Part shown: positions 8,436-16,176 of the stretch, in pieces
Layout of the letters: every line of letters begins with the position of its first letter
Position numbering within the stretch: the first letter of the stretch is position 1
Source: Alphaproteobacteria bacterium
GTDB taxonomy: Bacteria; Pseudomonadota; Alphaproteobacteria; UBA6615
NCBI GenBank assembly: GCA_028279245.1
Contig: JANQOE010000128.1
Location: 55,378-119,377, forward strand
DNA length: 64,000 nt
Direction: 5' to 3'
The notes under the pieces: model-generated
What the model was told of the DNA's origin: nothing
What the model saw: the letters and a program-made list of their open reading frames with translations, nothing else
Database searches by the model: none
Translations under genes and position numbers: made by a program

Positions 8436-8759
8436 TTGCACGCAACTGACGTTGAAAAGTACGCCTCCGCCGTCCAGGACGCTTACGGCGAAGACGCGCG
8501 GGAATTCGCCCGCAAAATGGCAGCGCGTTTTGCCGGAACCGAGACCGAGGTCGAGCTGTTTTGGCAAACTGTCGAGCAGAGTCTCGCAGCCGAGGCACCT
8601 TCCAGTGAGCCCGCGCCATCTTCGCCGCCGGCCCGGAACGGACCGCAACTCCGCCAAATCGCGGCCAACGCCACGAGCCTGCTTCGCGAGGCCTTGACCC
8701 CCGAAACCGGCTCTACGAGACGCTTCGTCCCAAGGATCGCGGCCGGCGCTTCGACTTAG
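8436..8759 (+). CDS. Hypothetical protein, 107 residues
   Basis: Not recognised. A TTG at 8436 is preceded six bases earlier by GAGGGAG, the best ribosome site in the region, so I chose it over upstream in-frame ATG/GTG positions whose codons look random. The product begins LHATDVEKYASAVQDAYGED, is helical and charged in its first 55 residues (AREFARKMAARFAGTETEVELFWQTVEQSL), and then has a proline-rich linker (SSEPAPSSPPA). It has no signal peptide or membrane helix. Its stop overlaps the convergent YdcF-like gene by 4 bp. Confidence 0.5.
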   Translation: MHATDVEKYASAVQDAYGEDAREFARKMAARFAGTETEVELFWQTVEQSLAAEAPSSEPAPSSPPARNGPQLRQIAANATSLLREALTPETGSTRRFVPRIAAGAST

Positions 8760-9553
8760 GAGTCCACGTTGGCCGGTGCGGGAAAAAGGGTGTTGGTCCG
8801 GCCGAGCAGTCGATAGGCGAGTAACCCGACCCATTCCCGCGTCGCCCAATCCAACTCGTTTAGATGGCCGCCCAACCAAAACCCCGGGCGAAGCCGCGCC
8901 GAGGTATTGAAGTCGACAGGCAGAGGCAGAACCGGCCACCCGAGGGCCCTGAAGACCCCGACCGACCGTGGCAAATGCGAGGCAGAGGTGACTAACACCC
9001 AGGTCTCACCGGGCTTCGGCTGCACCAATCGCTGGCTGAGTACCCCGTTCTCGTAGGTGTTGCGAGACTCGTCTTCATAGGTCAAGCGGGCTGGGTCAAG
9101 CCCCAACTCGCCGAACACCTGGGCGGCAATAGCCGCTTCCGTTATCGGTGCTCCCAGCAACGCGCCCGAGCCACCGGTGAACACCAAGCGCGCGTCCGGA
9201 TAAGCCCGCGCCAACCGAACCAGGGTCGTCAGTCGCTCGGCGCGATGGTTGAGCGCTGGCTGCCCATGTTCGACCGTCAGCTCCGCCTGAACCGATCCAC
9301 CCAGAACGACGATGCCATCGATTGACGCGGGCAGATCAGGGACCGGAAACCGCGTCTCCAATGGTCGCAGGACCAATCCACCGATCGGCACCAACGCGAC
9401 AAACGTCAACACGCCGGCGGCAGTGGTGGTCAGCAGATTGCTAAACCGGCGGCGGCCCAGCCGACGAAGTATAAGACCCACCAACAGCATTAGGATCAGC
9501 AGGTTGCTGGGTTGAATGACCGTCCAGATCACTTTCGAGAGTATGAAGGTCAC
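8756..9553 (-). CDS. YdcF/ElyC-like DUF218 membrane protein
   Basis: DUF218 family, as in SanA, ElyC and YdcF. From the GTG at 9553 the product has two N-terminal helices (LILMLLVGLIL and AAGVLTFVALVPIGGLVL) and then the DUF218 fold. The fold carries IDGIVVLGGSV, RLTTLVRLARAYPDARLVFTGGSGA, EDESRNTYENG and VLVTSASHLPRSVGVFRALGWPVLPLPVDF. ElyC and SanA affect cell-envelope integrity in enterobacteria; the chemistry is unproven. The frame extends up to 9700, but that would overlap the divergent gene starting there, and its first 49 codons lack hydrophobic or conserved character. It converges on the gene ending at 8759. Confidence 0.85.
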   Translation of the reverse strand: MTFILSKVIWTVIQPSNLLILMLLVGLILRRLGRRRFSNLLTTTAAGVLTFVALVPIGGLVLRPLETRFPVPDLPASIDGIVVLGGSVQAELTVEHGQPALNHRAERLTTLVRLARAYPDARLVFTGGSGALLGAPITEAAIAAQVFGELGLDPARLTYEDESRNTYENGVLSQRLVQPKPGETWVLVTSASHLPRSVGVFRALGWPVLPLPVDFNTSARLRPGFWLGGHLNELDWATREWVGLLAYRLLGRTNTLFPAPANVDS

Positions 9554-9699
9554 ACGTCGCCCAACGCCGAGACTGTAGAAGGCGCCTCTGATATCGCACC
9601 CCTGTATTCCGCGAAAGATATTCGATGACTCGCTGCTCCCTTTCCGTTTGAGTGCAGGGACCAAAGAAACAGAACAATCGCTAGGGGCAGTGGCGCGCA

Positions 9700-10488
9700 A
9701 TGAACGGTGATCAGACTGTGCAGCAGGGCTATGCTGCCGGCACCTTGCTTTGCATTGAAGGGGAGGTCAGCGATCGGGTCGGGCGTTTATTGTCCGGCGA
9801 AATCGGCGTCCTAAAGCGCCACGCCGAGCAGGAGATCACAATCGGTACGATCCGGCGGGGCGAGTATTTCGGGGAGATGGGCGTACTCGAGGGGCGTCCG
9901 CGCAGTGCGACCCTGCGCGCCATCGGCCCCGTGACGGTCGAGTACATGTCGCCGGAAACCTTCCTCCGTCGGATCAGCGCCGACCCCACCATGGCGCTCG
10001 ATTTGCTCGTCCGGATGAGCAACCGCCTGCGTCATACCGATATCGCTTTGACCGCGGCCATCACCGGGGTCGTGCCGCCGTCCGCAGAGACCGCATCGCC
10101 GCAACAGTCATCCCCACCGGGCGTACGCCTCCGCGCCGATAGTGATCGCGTGCAGGATTTGCTGCCCGCGGAGGGGCACGAGATCACGGCTCTGCCGTTC
10201 TTCTTCGGCCGCGTCCCGTCGGCCGATGAGACCCCGCCGCCACTGTCGATCGACTTCACCGTGGCTGATACCGCGCCGTTCCGCCTGGCCACAGTCCACT
10301 TTGCCGTCGTGCGCGATGACGGCGCCGTCACGGTCAAGGATTTCGGCACCGAGTTCGGGACTGTGGTCGACGGCACCTTGCTCGGCGGCGACATCGGCCG
10401 CCAAACCCTCCGGCTCGACCCCGGTGTCCATCGGATCGTCGCGGGCGGCGAGGGGTCGCCCTTCGCCTTCCAGCTTCACGTCGACTAA
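9700..10488 (+). CDS. Cyclic-nucleotide-binding domain protein with FHA-like C-terminus
   Basis: A 262-residue soluble protein. Residues about 8-125 form a cNMP-binding fold: GTLLCIEGEVSDRVGRLLSGEIGVLK, RRGEYFGEMGVLEGRPRSATLRA, then helices ending in LLVRMSNRLRHTDIAL. The phosphate-cassette-like GEMGVLEGRPRSATLRA is intact. After a proline-rich linker, residues about 170-262 resemble an FHA-type fold (HFAVVRDDGAVTVKDFGTEFGTVVDG), where the pattern of a ligand-carrying loop followed by a G-T-V-V-D-G turn is FHA-like. There is no DNA-binding helix-turn-helix, so it is not a Crp-type regulator. It lies 8 bp before the AlkC-like gene and is likely co-transcribed with it. Confidence 0.75.
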   Translation: MNGDQTVQQGYAAGTLLCIEGEVSDRVGRLLSGEIGVLKRHAEQEITIGTIRRGEYFGEMGVLEGRPRSATLRAIGPVTVEYMSPETFLRRISADPTMALDLLVRMSNRLRHTDIALTAAITGVVPPSAETASPQQSSPPGVRLRADSDRVQDLLPAEGHEITALPFFFGRVPSADETPPPLSIDFTVADTAPFRLATVHFAVVRDDGAVTVKDFGTEFGTVVDGTLLGGDIGRQTLRLDPGVHRIVAGGEGSPFAFQLHVD

Positions 10489-10496
10489 GGACCCCA

Positions 10497-11633
10497 ATGG
10501 CGGAGCCACTGAAGAATCTCTTCAATGCGGAGGTCATCGGCCATGTCGGCGATCACCTGGCGAAGGCTTGGGACGGTTTCGACCGGGTTGGCTTTGTCAA
10601 AGCCGCGGCAACCAACTTGGACGCACTTGAACTAAAGCAGCGCTCGAACCAGATCGAGGCAGCTCTCGAACGCTACCTGCCCGATGACTTCCCGACGGCG
10701 ACCGACATCATCCTCCAAAGCCTGCATCCGGACGAAGACGCCGGAACGACACCGGTCGCGGGCGAGGCCGGCATCGCCGGATGGGCCATCATGCCCATCA
10801 GCGGCTACGTCGGCCGTCACGGCGTCGGCCATTTGGATCTAGCGCTCGACGTCATGCGCGAGCTGACCAAGCGCCTGACCGCGGAGTTCGGCATTCGCTT
10901 CCTGATTCTGGCGGACCCGGATCGCTGCCTGGCGAAATTGCGGGGTTGGACCGACGACCCCAATCGCCACGTGCGCCGCCTGGTGTCGGAGGGCACCCGG
11001 CCCCGACTACCCTGGACGCCGCAGTTGCCCATGTTCATAGCCGATCCCGCGCCCTTGTTGCCGCTGTTGACCGCCCTCCGCGACGACTCGGAGGAATATG
11101 TACGCCGTTCCGTTGCCAACAACCTGAACGACATTGCCAAGGACCACCCCGATTTAGTCGCTGACCTCGCCGCGGATTGGCTCGCCGATGCACCAGAACC
11201 GCGCCAGCGTCTGGTCCGCCACGCCTGCCGCACCCTAATAAAGGCGGCCCATCCCGGCGCCCTCGCAGCCCTCGGCTACCGCGCGGCCAAGCTGACGGAC
11301 GTCGAATTACGCATCGACACACCGGTCGTCGATTTCGGCACGGCCTTAGAGTTTAGTCTTGAGTTCCGGGCCGGTGGCAAGGCGCAGCAGGACATGCTGA
11401 TCGACTACGTGGTTCATCATCAGAAAGCCAATGGGCAGCTGACGCCGAAGGTCTTCAAGTGGAAGACAATGCGCACCAAGCCCGGCGAAACCGTGGCGAT
11501 GCGCCGCCGTCATGCAATGCGCCCGATCACGACGCGGGTGTATTATCCTGGAACACATCGGCTGGAAGTGCAGGTCAACGGTGTTACCGTTGCTGGTGCG
11601 GATTTCCGTTTGGAAATGCCGGAGGGGACCTAA
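10497..11633 (+). CDS. DNA alkylation repair protein, AlkC-like
   Basis: A 378-residue protein starting MAEPLKNLFNAEVIG, the usual opening of DNA alkylation repair glycosylases with HEAT-like repeats. Helical repeats occupy roughly 1-270; LAKLRGWTDDPNRHVRRLVSEGTRPRLPW is the characteristic nucleic-acid-facing region, followed by DDSEEYVRRSVANNLNDIAKDHP. The last ~95 residues are beta-rich (FGTALEFSLEFRAGGKAQQ to RLEVQVNGVTVAGADFRLEM), matching the C-terminal Ig-like domain that distinguishes AlkC from AlkD. AlkC removes 3-methyladenine-type lesions. It follows the cNMP/FHA gene by 8 bp. No Ada-type regulator is nearby. Confidence 0.88.
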   Translation: MAEPLKNLFNAEVIGHVGDHLAKAWDGFDRVGFVKAAATNLDALELKQRSNQIEAALERYLPDDFPTATDIILQSLHPDEDAGTTPVAGEAGIAGWAIMPISGYVGRHGVGHLDLALDVMRELTKRLTAEFGIRFLILADPDRCLAKLRGWTDDPNRHVRRLVSEGTRPRLPWTPQLPMFIADPAPLLPLLTALRDDSEEYVRRSVANNLNDIAKDHPDLVADLAADWLADAPEPRQRLVRHACRTLIKAAHPGALAALGYRAAKLTDVELRIDTPVVDFGTALEFSLEFRAGGKAQQDMLIDYVVHHQKANGQLTPKVFKWKTMRTKPGETVAMRRRHAMRPITTRVYYPGTHRLEVQVNGVTVAGADFRLEMPEGT

Positions 11634-11677
11634 ATCTGGCTCATGGGCGGTACTTCAACACAGCGCTGTGGTGAGCG

Positions 11678-11953
11678 ATGACCCCGCGGCGCCTCGGCAC
11701 ACTGGCCATCCTTGCGGTGCTGGGACTCATCGCAGCGTCCGGTGCGACCCTGGTCCAGTATGGCAGCCTGCATCCGTGCGCCTGGTTGCGCGTCGACGCC
11801 GCACAGGAATCCAGCCTACCGGCGCCGATCGTCGAAACCCGGCTGCGGGCCGCATTCCTGCTGCGCGGCATAACCGACCCCGGCCCGTCCGATTGCATCA
11901 CCGAGTGGTGGCGCGTCCGTCAGCGCGGCTTGCCGCAGGTCGATCCCTCCTGA
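11678..11953 (+). CDS. Small exported or membrane-anchored protein, 91 residues
   Basis: Function not recognised. The N-terminus has Arg-Arg and a hydrophobic helix (LGTLAILAVLGLIAASGATLV), either a signal peptide or an anchor. The rest is a short periplasmic part with two cysteines (HPCAWLRVD and SDCITEWWRVRQRGL) that could form a disulfide. Proteins with a GSLHPCAWLR-type opening and a WWRxRxxGL end are common small conserved proteins in related alphaproteobacteria. It is 44 bp after the AlkC gene and 15 bp before the GNAT gene. GGTGAG precedes the ATG. Confidence 0.65.
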   Translation: MTPRRLGTLAILAVLGLIAASGATLVQYGSLHPCAWLRVDAAQESSLPAPIVETRLRAAFLLRGITDPGPSDCITEWWRVRQRGLPQVDPS

Positions 11954-11968
11954 GAACATGAGCATCCA

Positions 11969-12415
11969 GTGGCATTCGAGACAAGAGCACTTCGCCAAGA
12001 CGACCGCACCGACTGGCAGGAGCTATGGCGCGCCTACCTGACGTTCTACGAAACCGAACTGCCGGACAAGATCTACGACCTGACCTGGCGGCGTCTGCTG
12101 ACAACGGGCGAGGACCCGTCCGGTTGCTGCGCTGTCGATGAGACTGGCAAGCTGATTGGCATCGTCCACTACATCTTCCATCGGTCCTGCTGGACGGAAG
12201 GTCCGTATTGCTATCTGCAGGACCTTTTCGTCTCGGCGGACGCGCGCGGCGGCGGTATTGGACGCGCATTGATCGATGCCGTGACCGAAGCTGCGGCGGC
12301 GCAAAATGCCCCCCAAGTGTACTGGTTAACCCAGCACTTCAATGCCCCGGCACGCGCCTTGTACGACCAGGTGGCAACCGAAACGCCGTTCATCAAATAT
12401 CTTAAGTCGCTCTGA
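11969..12415 (+). CDS. GNAT family N-acetyltransferase
   Basis: A 148-residue Gcn5-related acetyltransferase. The acetyl-CoA-binding motif A is visible around residues 80-105: YLQDLFVSADARGGGIGRALIDAV, with the pyrophosphate-binding R-G-G-G-I-G-R. It is followed by a motif-B-like VYWLTQHFNAPARALYDQVA, in which the N-x-x-A-x-x-L-Y pattern is typical. The substrate is unknown; the family acetylates amines of amino acids, antibiotics, polyamines or protein N-termini. The start is GTG 11969. An ATG at 11958 is out of frame. It is the last gene before the Pho-controlled operon. Confidence 0.85.
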   Translation: MAFETRALRQDDRTDWQELWRAYLTFYETELPDKIYDLTWRRLLTTGEDPSGCCAVDETGKLIGIVHYIFHRSCWTEGPYCYLQDLFVSADARGGGIGRALIDAVTEAAAAQNAPQVYWLTQHFNAPARALYDQVATETPFIKYLKSL

Positions 12416-12452
12416 CAAACCGAGTAGGCCGTATCGCACGGTCTGGCCTTCC

Positions 12453-12500
12453 GTGACACATCATGACAGTCCTGCATTGTAGCTGTCATAAAAGTGTCAT
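12453..12500 (+). promoter_or_regulatory. Pho box (PhoB-binding site) before the ugp-like operon
   Basis: CTGTCATAAAAGTGTCAT at 12483-12500 is two 7-bp PhoB half-sites (CTGTCAT and GTGTCAT) separated by four A/T bases. This is the known 7-4-7 arrangement, with one base off consensus in the second half. Just upstream, in the opposite orientation, GTGACAC (12453-12459) and ATGACAG (12463-12469) are two more half-sites with 3-bp spacing. The operon it precedes has the gene order of ugpBAECQ, a classic Pho-regulon operon. Translation starts 156 bp further on. No -10 element is called. Confidence 0.75.
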
Positions 12501-12656
12501 ATTCTCTTAACCCAACGTCGCAACTTTCTGCGCGGGGCAGGCATCCGGACACGCGTTCGTTTTGGATGCCGAGCTTTGTCTCGGCGGGCAACGCGTTCGA
12601 TTCGCCAGTATCTGCTCGCACCTAGCAACAACCTGCGACTTAGGTAGGAGGAAATA

Positions 12657-14024
12657 ATGTACAAGACTACGGCTGCAGCTATCTCTGCTCTTCTTGCGGC
12701 ATCCGCAGTATTCGCCCCGGCGGGCAATGAAGCATCCGCTCAGGAAAACATCGAACTGACTCTGTGGTCCCGGCCGGACAACTCCGGTCCGCTGCGCCCA
12801 GGCAACATAGTCAAGGGCGCGGAGCGGCTGAACGAAGTTCTCGCCAGCGAAGGTGCTGACTATCGGGTCAGCATCAACGTACAGGAAGTGCCGGGTGAGG
12901 GCGGTTTCGACAGCGATGCCGAACGCCTGTTGCGCGCCTTTGCCGTCGGCGAGGGGCCGGACATGTTCATCGCCGCGCACGAGTACGTTTGCACGTTCGC
13001 CGAACCGGGCTTCGCCTGGGACATGACTGACTACATCGACGCCAATCCAGATCTGTTCGGCGACATTTTCGAATCACTGTGGGCCTCCACCGAGTGTGGC
13101 GGGCGGAAGTTCGCGGTACCGCAGGACGCCGAGGCCCGGATGTTCTTCTTCAACAAGAACCTGATGCGCGAGGCCGGCTTCGACGAAGAGTTCATCGAGA
13201 GCCTCGACGATCGGGTGATGGCTGGCGAAGTGACGATGGACGGGATCGCCGACGTTGCCAAGCAGGTGGTTGACAACACGAGCGCCGAGTTCGGCATCTT
13301 CCACCGCCCGAGCCGTGGTCCGGACTACATCATGGTCTTCAACCAATACGGCAACAGCTTCCTCGACAATGAAACCGGTGCCTTGCTGCTGGAACGCGAC
13401 AAGCTCGCCGAGGCCTATGGCTGGTTCGAGCGCGGTGTCGAGAAGGGCGTTATTGCGGCAAACAACACGTCGCTCGAATGGGATTTCATCCGCGATCAGT
13501 TCTATGCCGAAGGCAATGCGGCGATGTGGATGTACGGCATCTGGGATCTCGGTTCCAACGCCTTCCCGCGCGGTGTGCCGAGTGAGAAGGATGCCTTCTT
13601 TGAGCAGTTCGGCTGGACCGCGGCCCCGGCCGCTGTCGAAGGCGGACAGCCCGGCAGCCTGACTCACCCGATCGTCTACGCGGTGGCTGAGGGCGAGCAT
13701 GCCGAGTTGGCGGCACGTGTGATCGGCTTCGCCTCAGCGGCGGATCTGAACACGGACCACGCGGTGACGACGACGCATCTCGGGATCGCCAAGTCACAAC
13801 AGGATGACCCGAGGTATCAGGAGGCTTGGACGCTAGCCCTGTCGACGCCATTGCTAGACATCACCAAGTTCATCCCCAACCACGCCGACTTCGGTGTTCT
13901 GAACCAGATCCTCTATGAGGGCCTGCAAGGTGTCGAGCTGGGCCGTTTGTCTTCGAAGGAAGCAGCCGAGTTCGTGATCGAAGAAGCGGAAGCGCGCATC
14001 CCGGACAGCATCGTCGTCCAGTAG
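12657..14024 (+). CDS. ABC transporter periplasmic solute-binding protein (UgpB position)
   Basis: A 455-residue family-1 extracellular solute-binding protein. The signal peptide is clear (TTAAAISALLAASAVFAPAG, cleavage near EASA-QENIE). The mature part begins IELTLWSRPDNSGPLRPG and contains GEGPDMFIAAHEYVCTFAEPG and FAVPQDAEARMFFFNKNLM, typical of carbohydrate or glycerol-phosphate binders. AGGAGG precedes ATG 12657. It is the first of five genes ordered as ugpBAECQ and sits behind a Pho box, so glycerol-3-phosphate, glycerophosphodiesters or a phosphorylated polyol are the leading substrates. The sequence does not closely recall enterobacterial UgpB, so sugars remain possible. Confidence 0.88.
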   Translation: MYKTTAAAISALLAASAVFAPAGNEASAQENIELTLWSRPDNSGPLRPGNIVKGAERLNEVLASEGADYRVSINVQEVPGEGGFDSDAERLLRAFAVGEGPDMFIAAHEYVCTFAEPGFAWDMTDYIDANPDLFGDIFESLWASTECGGRKFAVPQDAEARMFFFNKNLMREAGFDEEFIESLDDRVMAGEVTMDGIADVAKQVVDNTSAEFGIFHRPSRGPDYIMVFNQYGNSFLDNETGALLLERDKLAEAYGWFERGVEKGVIAANNTSLEWDFIRDQFYAEGNAAMWMYGIWDLGSNAFPRGVPSEKDAFFEQFGWTAAPAAVEGGQPGSLTHPIVYAVAEGEHAELAARVIGFASAADLNTDHAVTTTHLGIAKSQQDDPRYQEAWTLALSTPLLDITKFIPNHADFGVLNQILYEGLQGVELGRLSSKEAAEFVIEEAEARIPDSIVVQ

Positions 14025-14121
14025 GCGCGTAGCGTTTCGGCAGCGGCGGGAAAGGCGCACCAGCGCCGCTCCCGCCGTCCGCCGCGACCTCCGCTCACGA
14101 CAACACTGCAAGGCACCTGAA

Positions 14122-15072
14122 TTGTCAGCACTAACCGAAGACATCGGCACGCGCACTGCGGCAGCGCGATCGATGCGCAACCGCCAGATCACCAACTACA
14201 TCGTCTTTCTCGGGCCGGCCGGCGTCATTGTCCTGCTGTTTTTTGTCATGCCGGTCCTTGTCGATATCGGCATCGCGTTCACCGATATGGGACGCGACCT
14301 GCAAGTCACGAAATTCACGCTCCGCAACTTCGAACGTGCCTTCACCGGCGACTCGCGCCTGCCGAAAGTCATCAGTCTGACGTTCATCTACGTCTTCTTC
14401 ACGCTGGCGATTTTCAACGTAACCTTCGGCCTGGTCCTTGCACTGACCACGACGGCTATCCCGAAAGGTGGCGGTTTCTTCCGCTCCGTCTGGCTGATGC
14501 CGAGGATGAGCCCATCCGTCGTCTATATCGTACTCTGGATTTGGGCGGTCCACGGCGGCGAAGCCAGCCTCGTCAACCAAATCGCCATGAACGTGTTCGG
14601 GGTCGAGAAGCCGCTCGACCTTCTGTCGAACACGCCGGTGATGCTGATCATCCTGTCGAACGGCTTCATCGGCGCCTCCTTCGGCATGATCATCCTGACC
14701 TCCGCAATCCGCGGCATCCCGGATCATCTGTTCTACGCCGCGAAAGCCGATGGTGCCGGCAGCCTGTCGATCGTCCGGCACATCGTCATGCCGGCCCTAA
14801 GGTGGCCGCTGACCTACATCACGATCTGGCAGACACTGTCATTGTTGGTCAGCTTTGAGTACATCATCCTGCTGACCGGCGGCGGGCCGTTCCAGGACAC
14901 CACGGTCTACGCGCTGTACGTTTACCGGCGCACCTTCCAAAGCGGCCAATACGCCTATGGCGCCGCCCTCGCGTTGTTCCTGATCATTCCCGGCATCCTG
15001 ATCGCCATCTCCGCCTGGCGCTTCACCAACATGCAGCAACTGCTGCAGCGGCCTCGGATCGAGGTGCAGTAG
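14122..15072 (+). CDS. ABC transporter permease (UgpA/MalF type)
   Basis: Inner-membrane permease of 316 residues with six helices, the first being FLGPAGVIVLLFFVMPVLVDIGI. The EAA docking loop is at about 205-230 (DHLFYAAKADGAGSLSIVRHIVMPALRWP). ILLTGGGPFQDTTVYALYVYRRTF is the conserved stretch near the end of MalF/UgpA-class permeases. The start is taken as TTG 14122 with AAGG upstream; the in-frame ATG beginning MRNRQITNY (about residue 18) is the alternative. It lies 97 bp after the binding-protein gene, and its stop directly abuts the next gene's ATG. Confidence 0.9.
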   Translation: MSALTEDIGTRTAAARSMRNRQITNYIVFLGPAGVIVLLFFVMPVLVDIGIAFTDMGRDLQVTKFTLRNFERAFTGDSRLPKVISLTFIYVFFTLAIFNVTFGLVLALTTTAIPKGGGFFRSVWLMPRMSPSVVYIVLWIWAVHGGEASLVNQIAMNVFGVEKPLDLLSNTPVMLIILSNGFIGASFGMIILTSAIRGIPDHLFYAAKADGAGSLSIVRHIVMPALRWPLTYITIWQTLSLLVSFEYIILLTGGGPFQDTTVYALYVYRRTFQSGQYAYGAALALFLIIPGILIAISAWRFTNMQQLLQRPRIEVQ

Positions 15073-16176
15073 ATGGCCGCCACCACCATGAACAGCATGC
15101 CGTCGACCGGCCAGAGCCACTGGGACCGGCTCGCCGCCAGGGCCCGCATGCAGCGGCGTTTCAGCGATGTTGCGCTCTACGCATTTCTGATCGTCGTTTC
15201 GCTGCCCATCATCGTCACCTACTTCTGGCTGTTGACCCTGTCCTTTTCGGCTGGCCGGGGGGAAATCAACACTGACGTCCTCTGGCCGTCATTGTTCATT
15301 CTGACCCCGGCTCTGGTCGCCCTTTGGATCTGGGGCGCCGTCGCCAAGGATCGCCGGCAAGCCTTCATCGGGTGGGGGCTCATACTTGCCGGCACCATCA
15401 TCCTGTATTTCTCTCTGCTAGGCGATCAGCTCCATTTGGAGGGCTATCGGTTCCTGGTCGACCCTGACTTCAATCGGCTGAATGAGTCCGTCGTCGCCGG
15501 TGACAAACTGAGCTACAGCGCGACGGCGTTCCCGTCCGTTTGGGTCGCCTTCCGGAACTCACTGTTCGTTGCGGGCGCCCAGACAGTTATCGTTTGCACG
15601 GTCGCCAGCCTCGCCGGCTATTACATTTCCCGGTTCCAGTTCCCGCTGCGCAATTCGATGCTGCGGGCGATGCTCGTCCTACACGCGTTTCCGACCTACA
15701 CCCTGGTCGTCCCGCTGTTCATCATCCTCTGGTATGTCGGCCTGCTGGACTCGCTCGTTGGCGTGATGCTGGTTCTGGTCGGCATCGAACTACCGTTCGC
15801 CGTGTTCATCATGAAGGGCTTCTACGACGCCGTGCCCTGGGAAGTCGAAATGAGCGCCCTGGCTGACGGCGCCACCCGCATGCAGACCTATGTTCGGGTG
15901 GTTCTGCCACAGGTCACCAACGGATTGATTGCGGTGACGGTGTTCTCCTTCATCCGCGGTTGGGAAGAGTACATCTTCATGGTGACCTTCCTGATCAAGA
16001 ATACGAATTGGACGATGAGCCTCTACATGTTCTTCGTCACGGAAGAAAACTCGCTCGGTATTGACTTCGCATTGGTATCCGCGGTCGCGGTCTTCTACGT
16101 GATACCGAGCCTCATCATGTACACGGTCGCCCAGAAGTATCTGATGCAAATGTCCGTAAGTGGGGTGAAGGGATAA
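15073..16176 (+). CDS. ABC transporter permease (UgpE/MalG type) with two extra helices
   Basis: A 367-residue permease, about 85 residues longer than usual MalG/UgpE. The insert follows the first helix (ALYAFLIVVSLPIIVTYFW). It contains two more hydrophobic segments (LFILTPALVALWIWGAVA and FIGWGLILAGTIILYFSLL) and then a hydrophilic stretch (DPDFNRLNESVVAGDKLSYS). The core then resumes with FRNSLFVAGAQTVIVCTVASLAG, and the EAA loop reads EVEMSALADGATRMQTYVRVVLPQ. The core is normal, so transport function is expected. It starts immediately after the TAG of the preceding permease gene and overlaps the ATPase gene by 1 bp. Confidence 0.9.
   Translation: MAATTMNSMPSTGQSHWDRLAARARMQRRFSDVALYAFLIVVSLPIIVTYFWLLTLSFSAGRGEINTDVLWPSLFILTPALVALWIWGAVAKDRRQAFIGWGLILAGTIILYFSLLGDQLHLEGYRFLVDPDFNRLNESVVAGDKLSYSATAFPSVWVAFRNSLFVAGAQTVIVCTVASLAGYYISRFQFPLRNSMLRAMLVLHAFPTYTLVVPLFIILWYVGLLDSLVGVMLVLVGIELPFAVFIMKGFYDAVPWEVEMSALADGATRMQTYVRVVLPQVTNGLIAVTVFSFIRGWEEYIFMVTFLIKNTNWTMSLYMFFVTEENSLGIDFALVSAVAVFYVIPSLIMYTVAQKYLMQMSVSGVKG

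Noticed and set aside
12427..12450. Imperfect AGGCC/GGCCT stem after the GNAT gene as a terminator
   Set aside because: Stem is interrupted, loop is long, and only two T residues follow.
13074..13700. Minus-strand open frame of about 208 codons inside the UgpB-position gene
   Set aside because: Complement of the solute-binding protein; that gene has a signal peptide and ribosome site.
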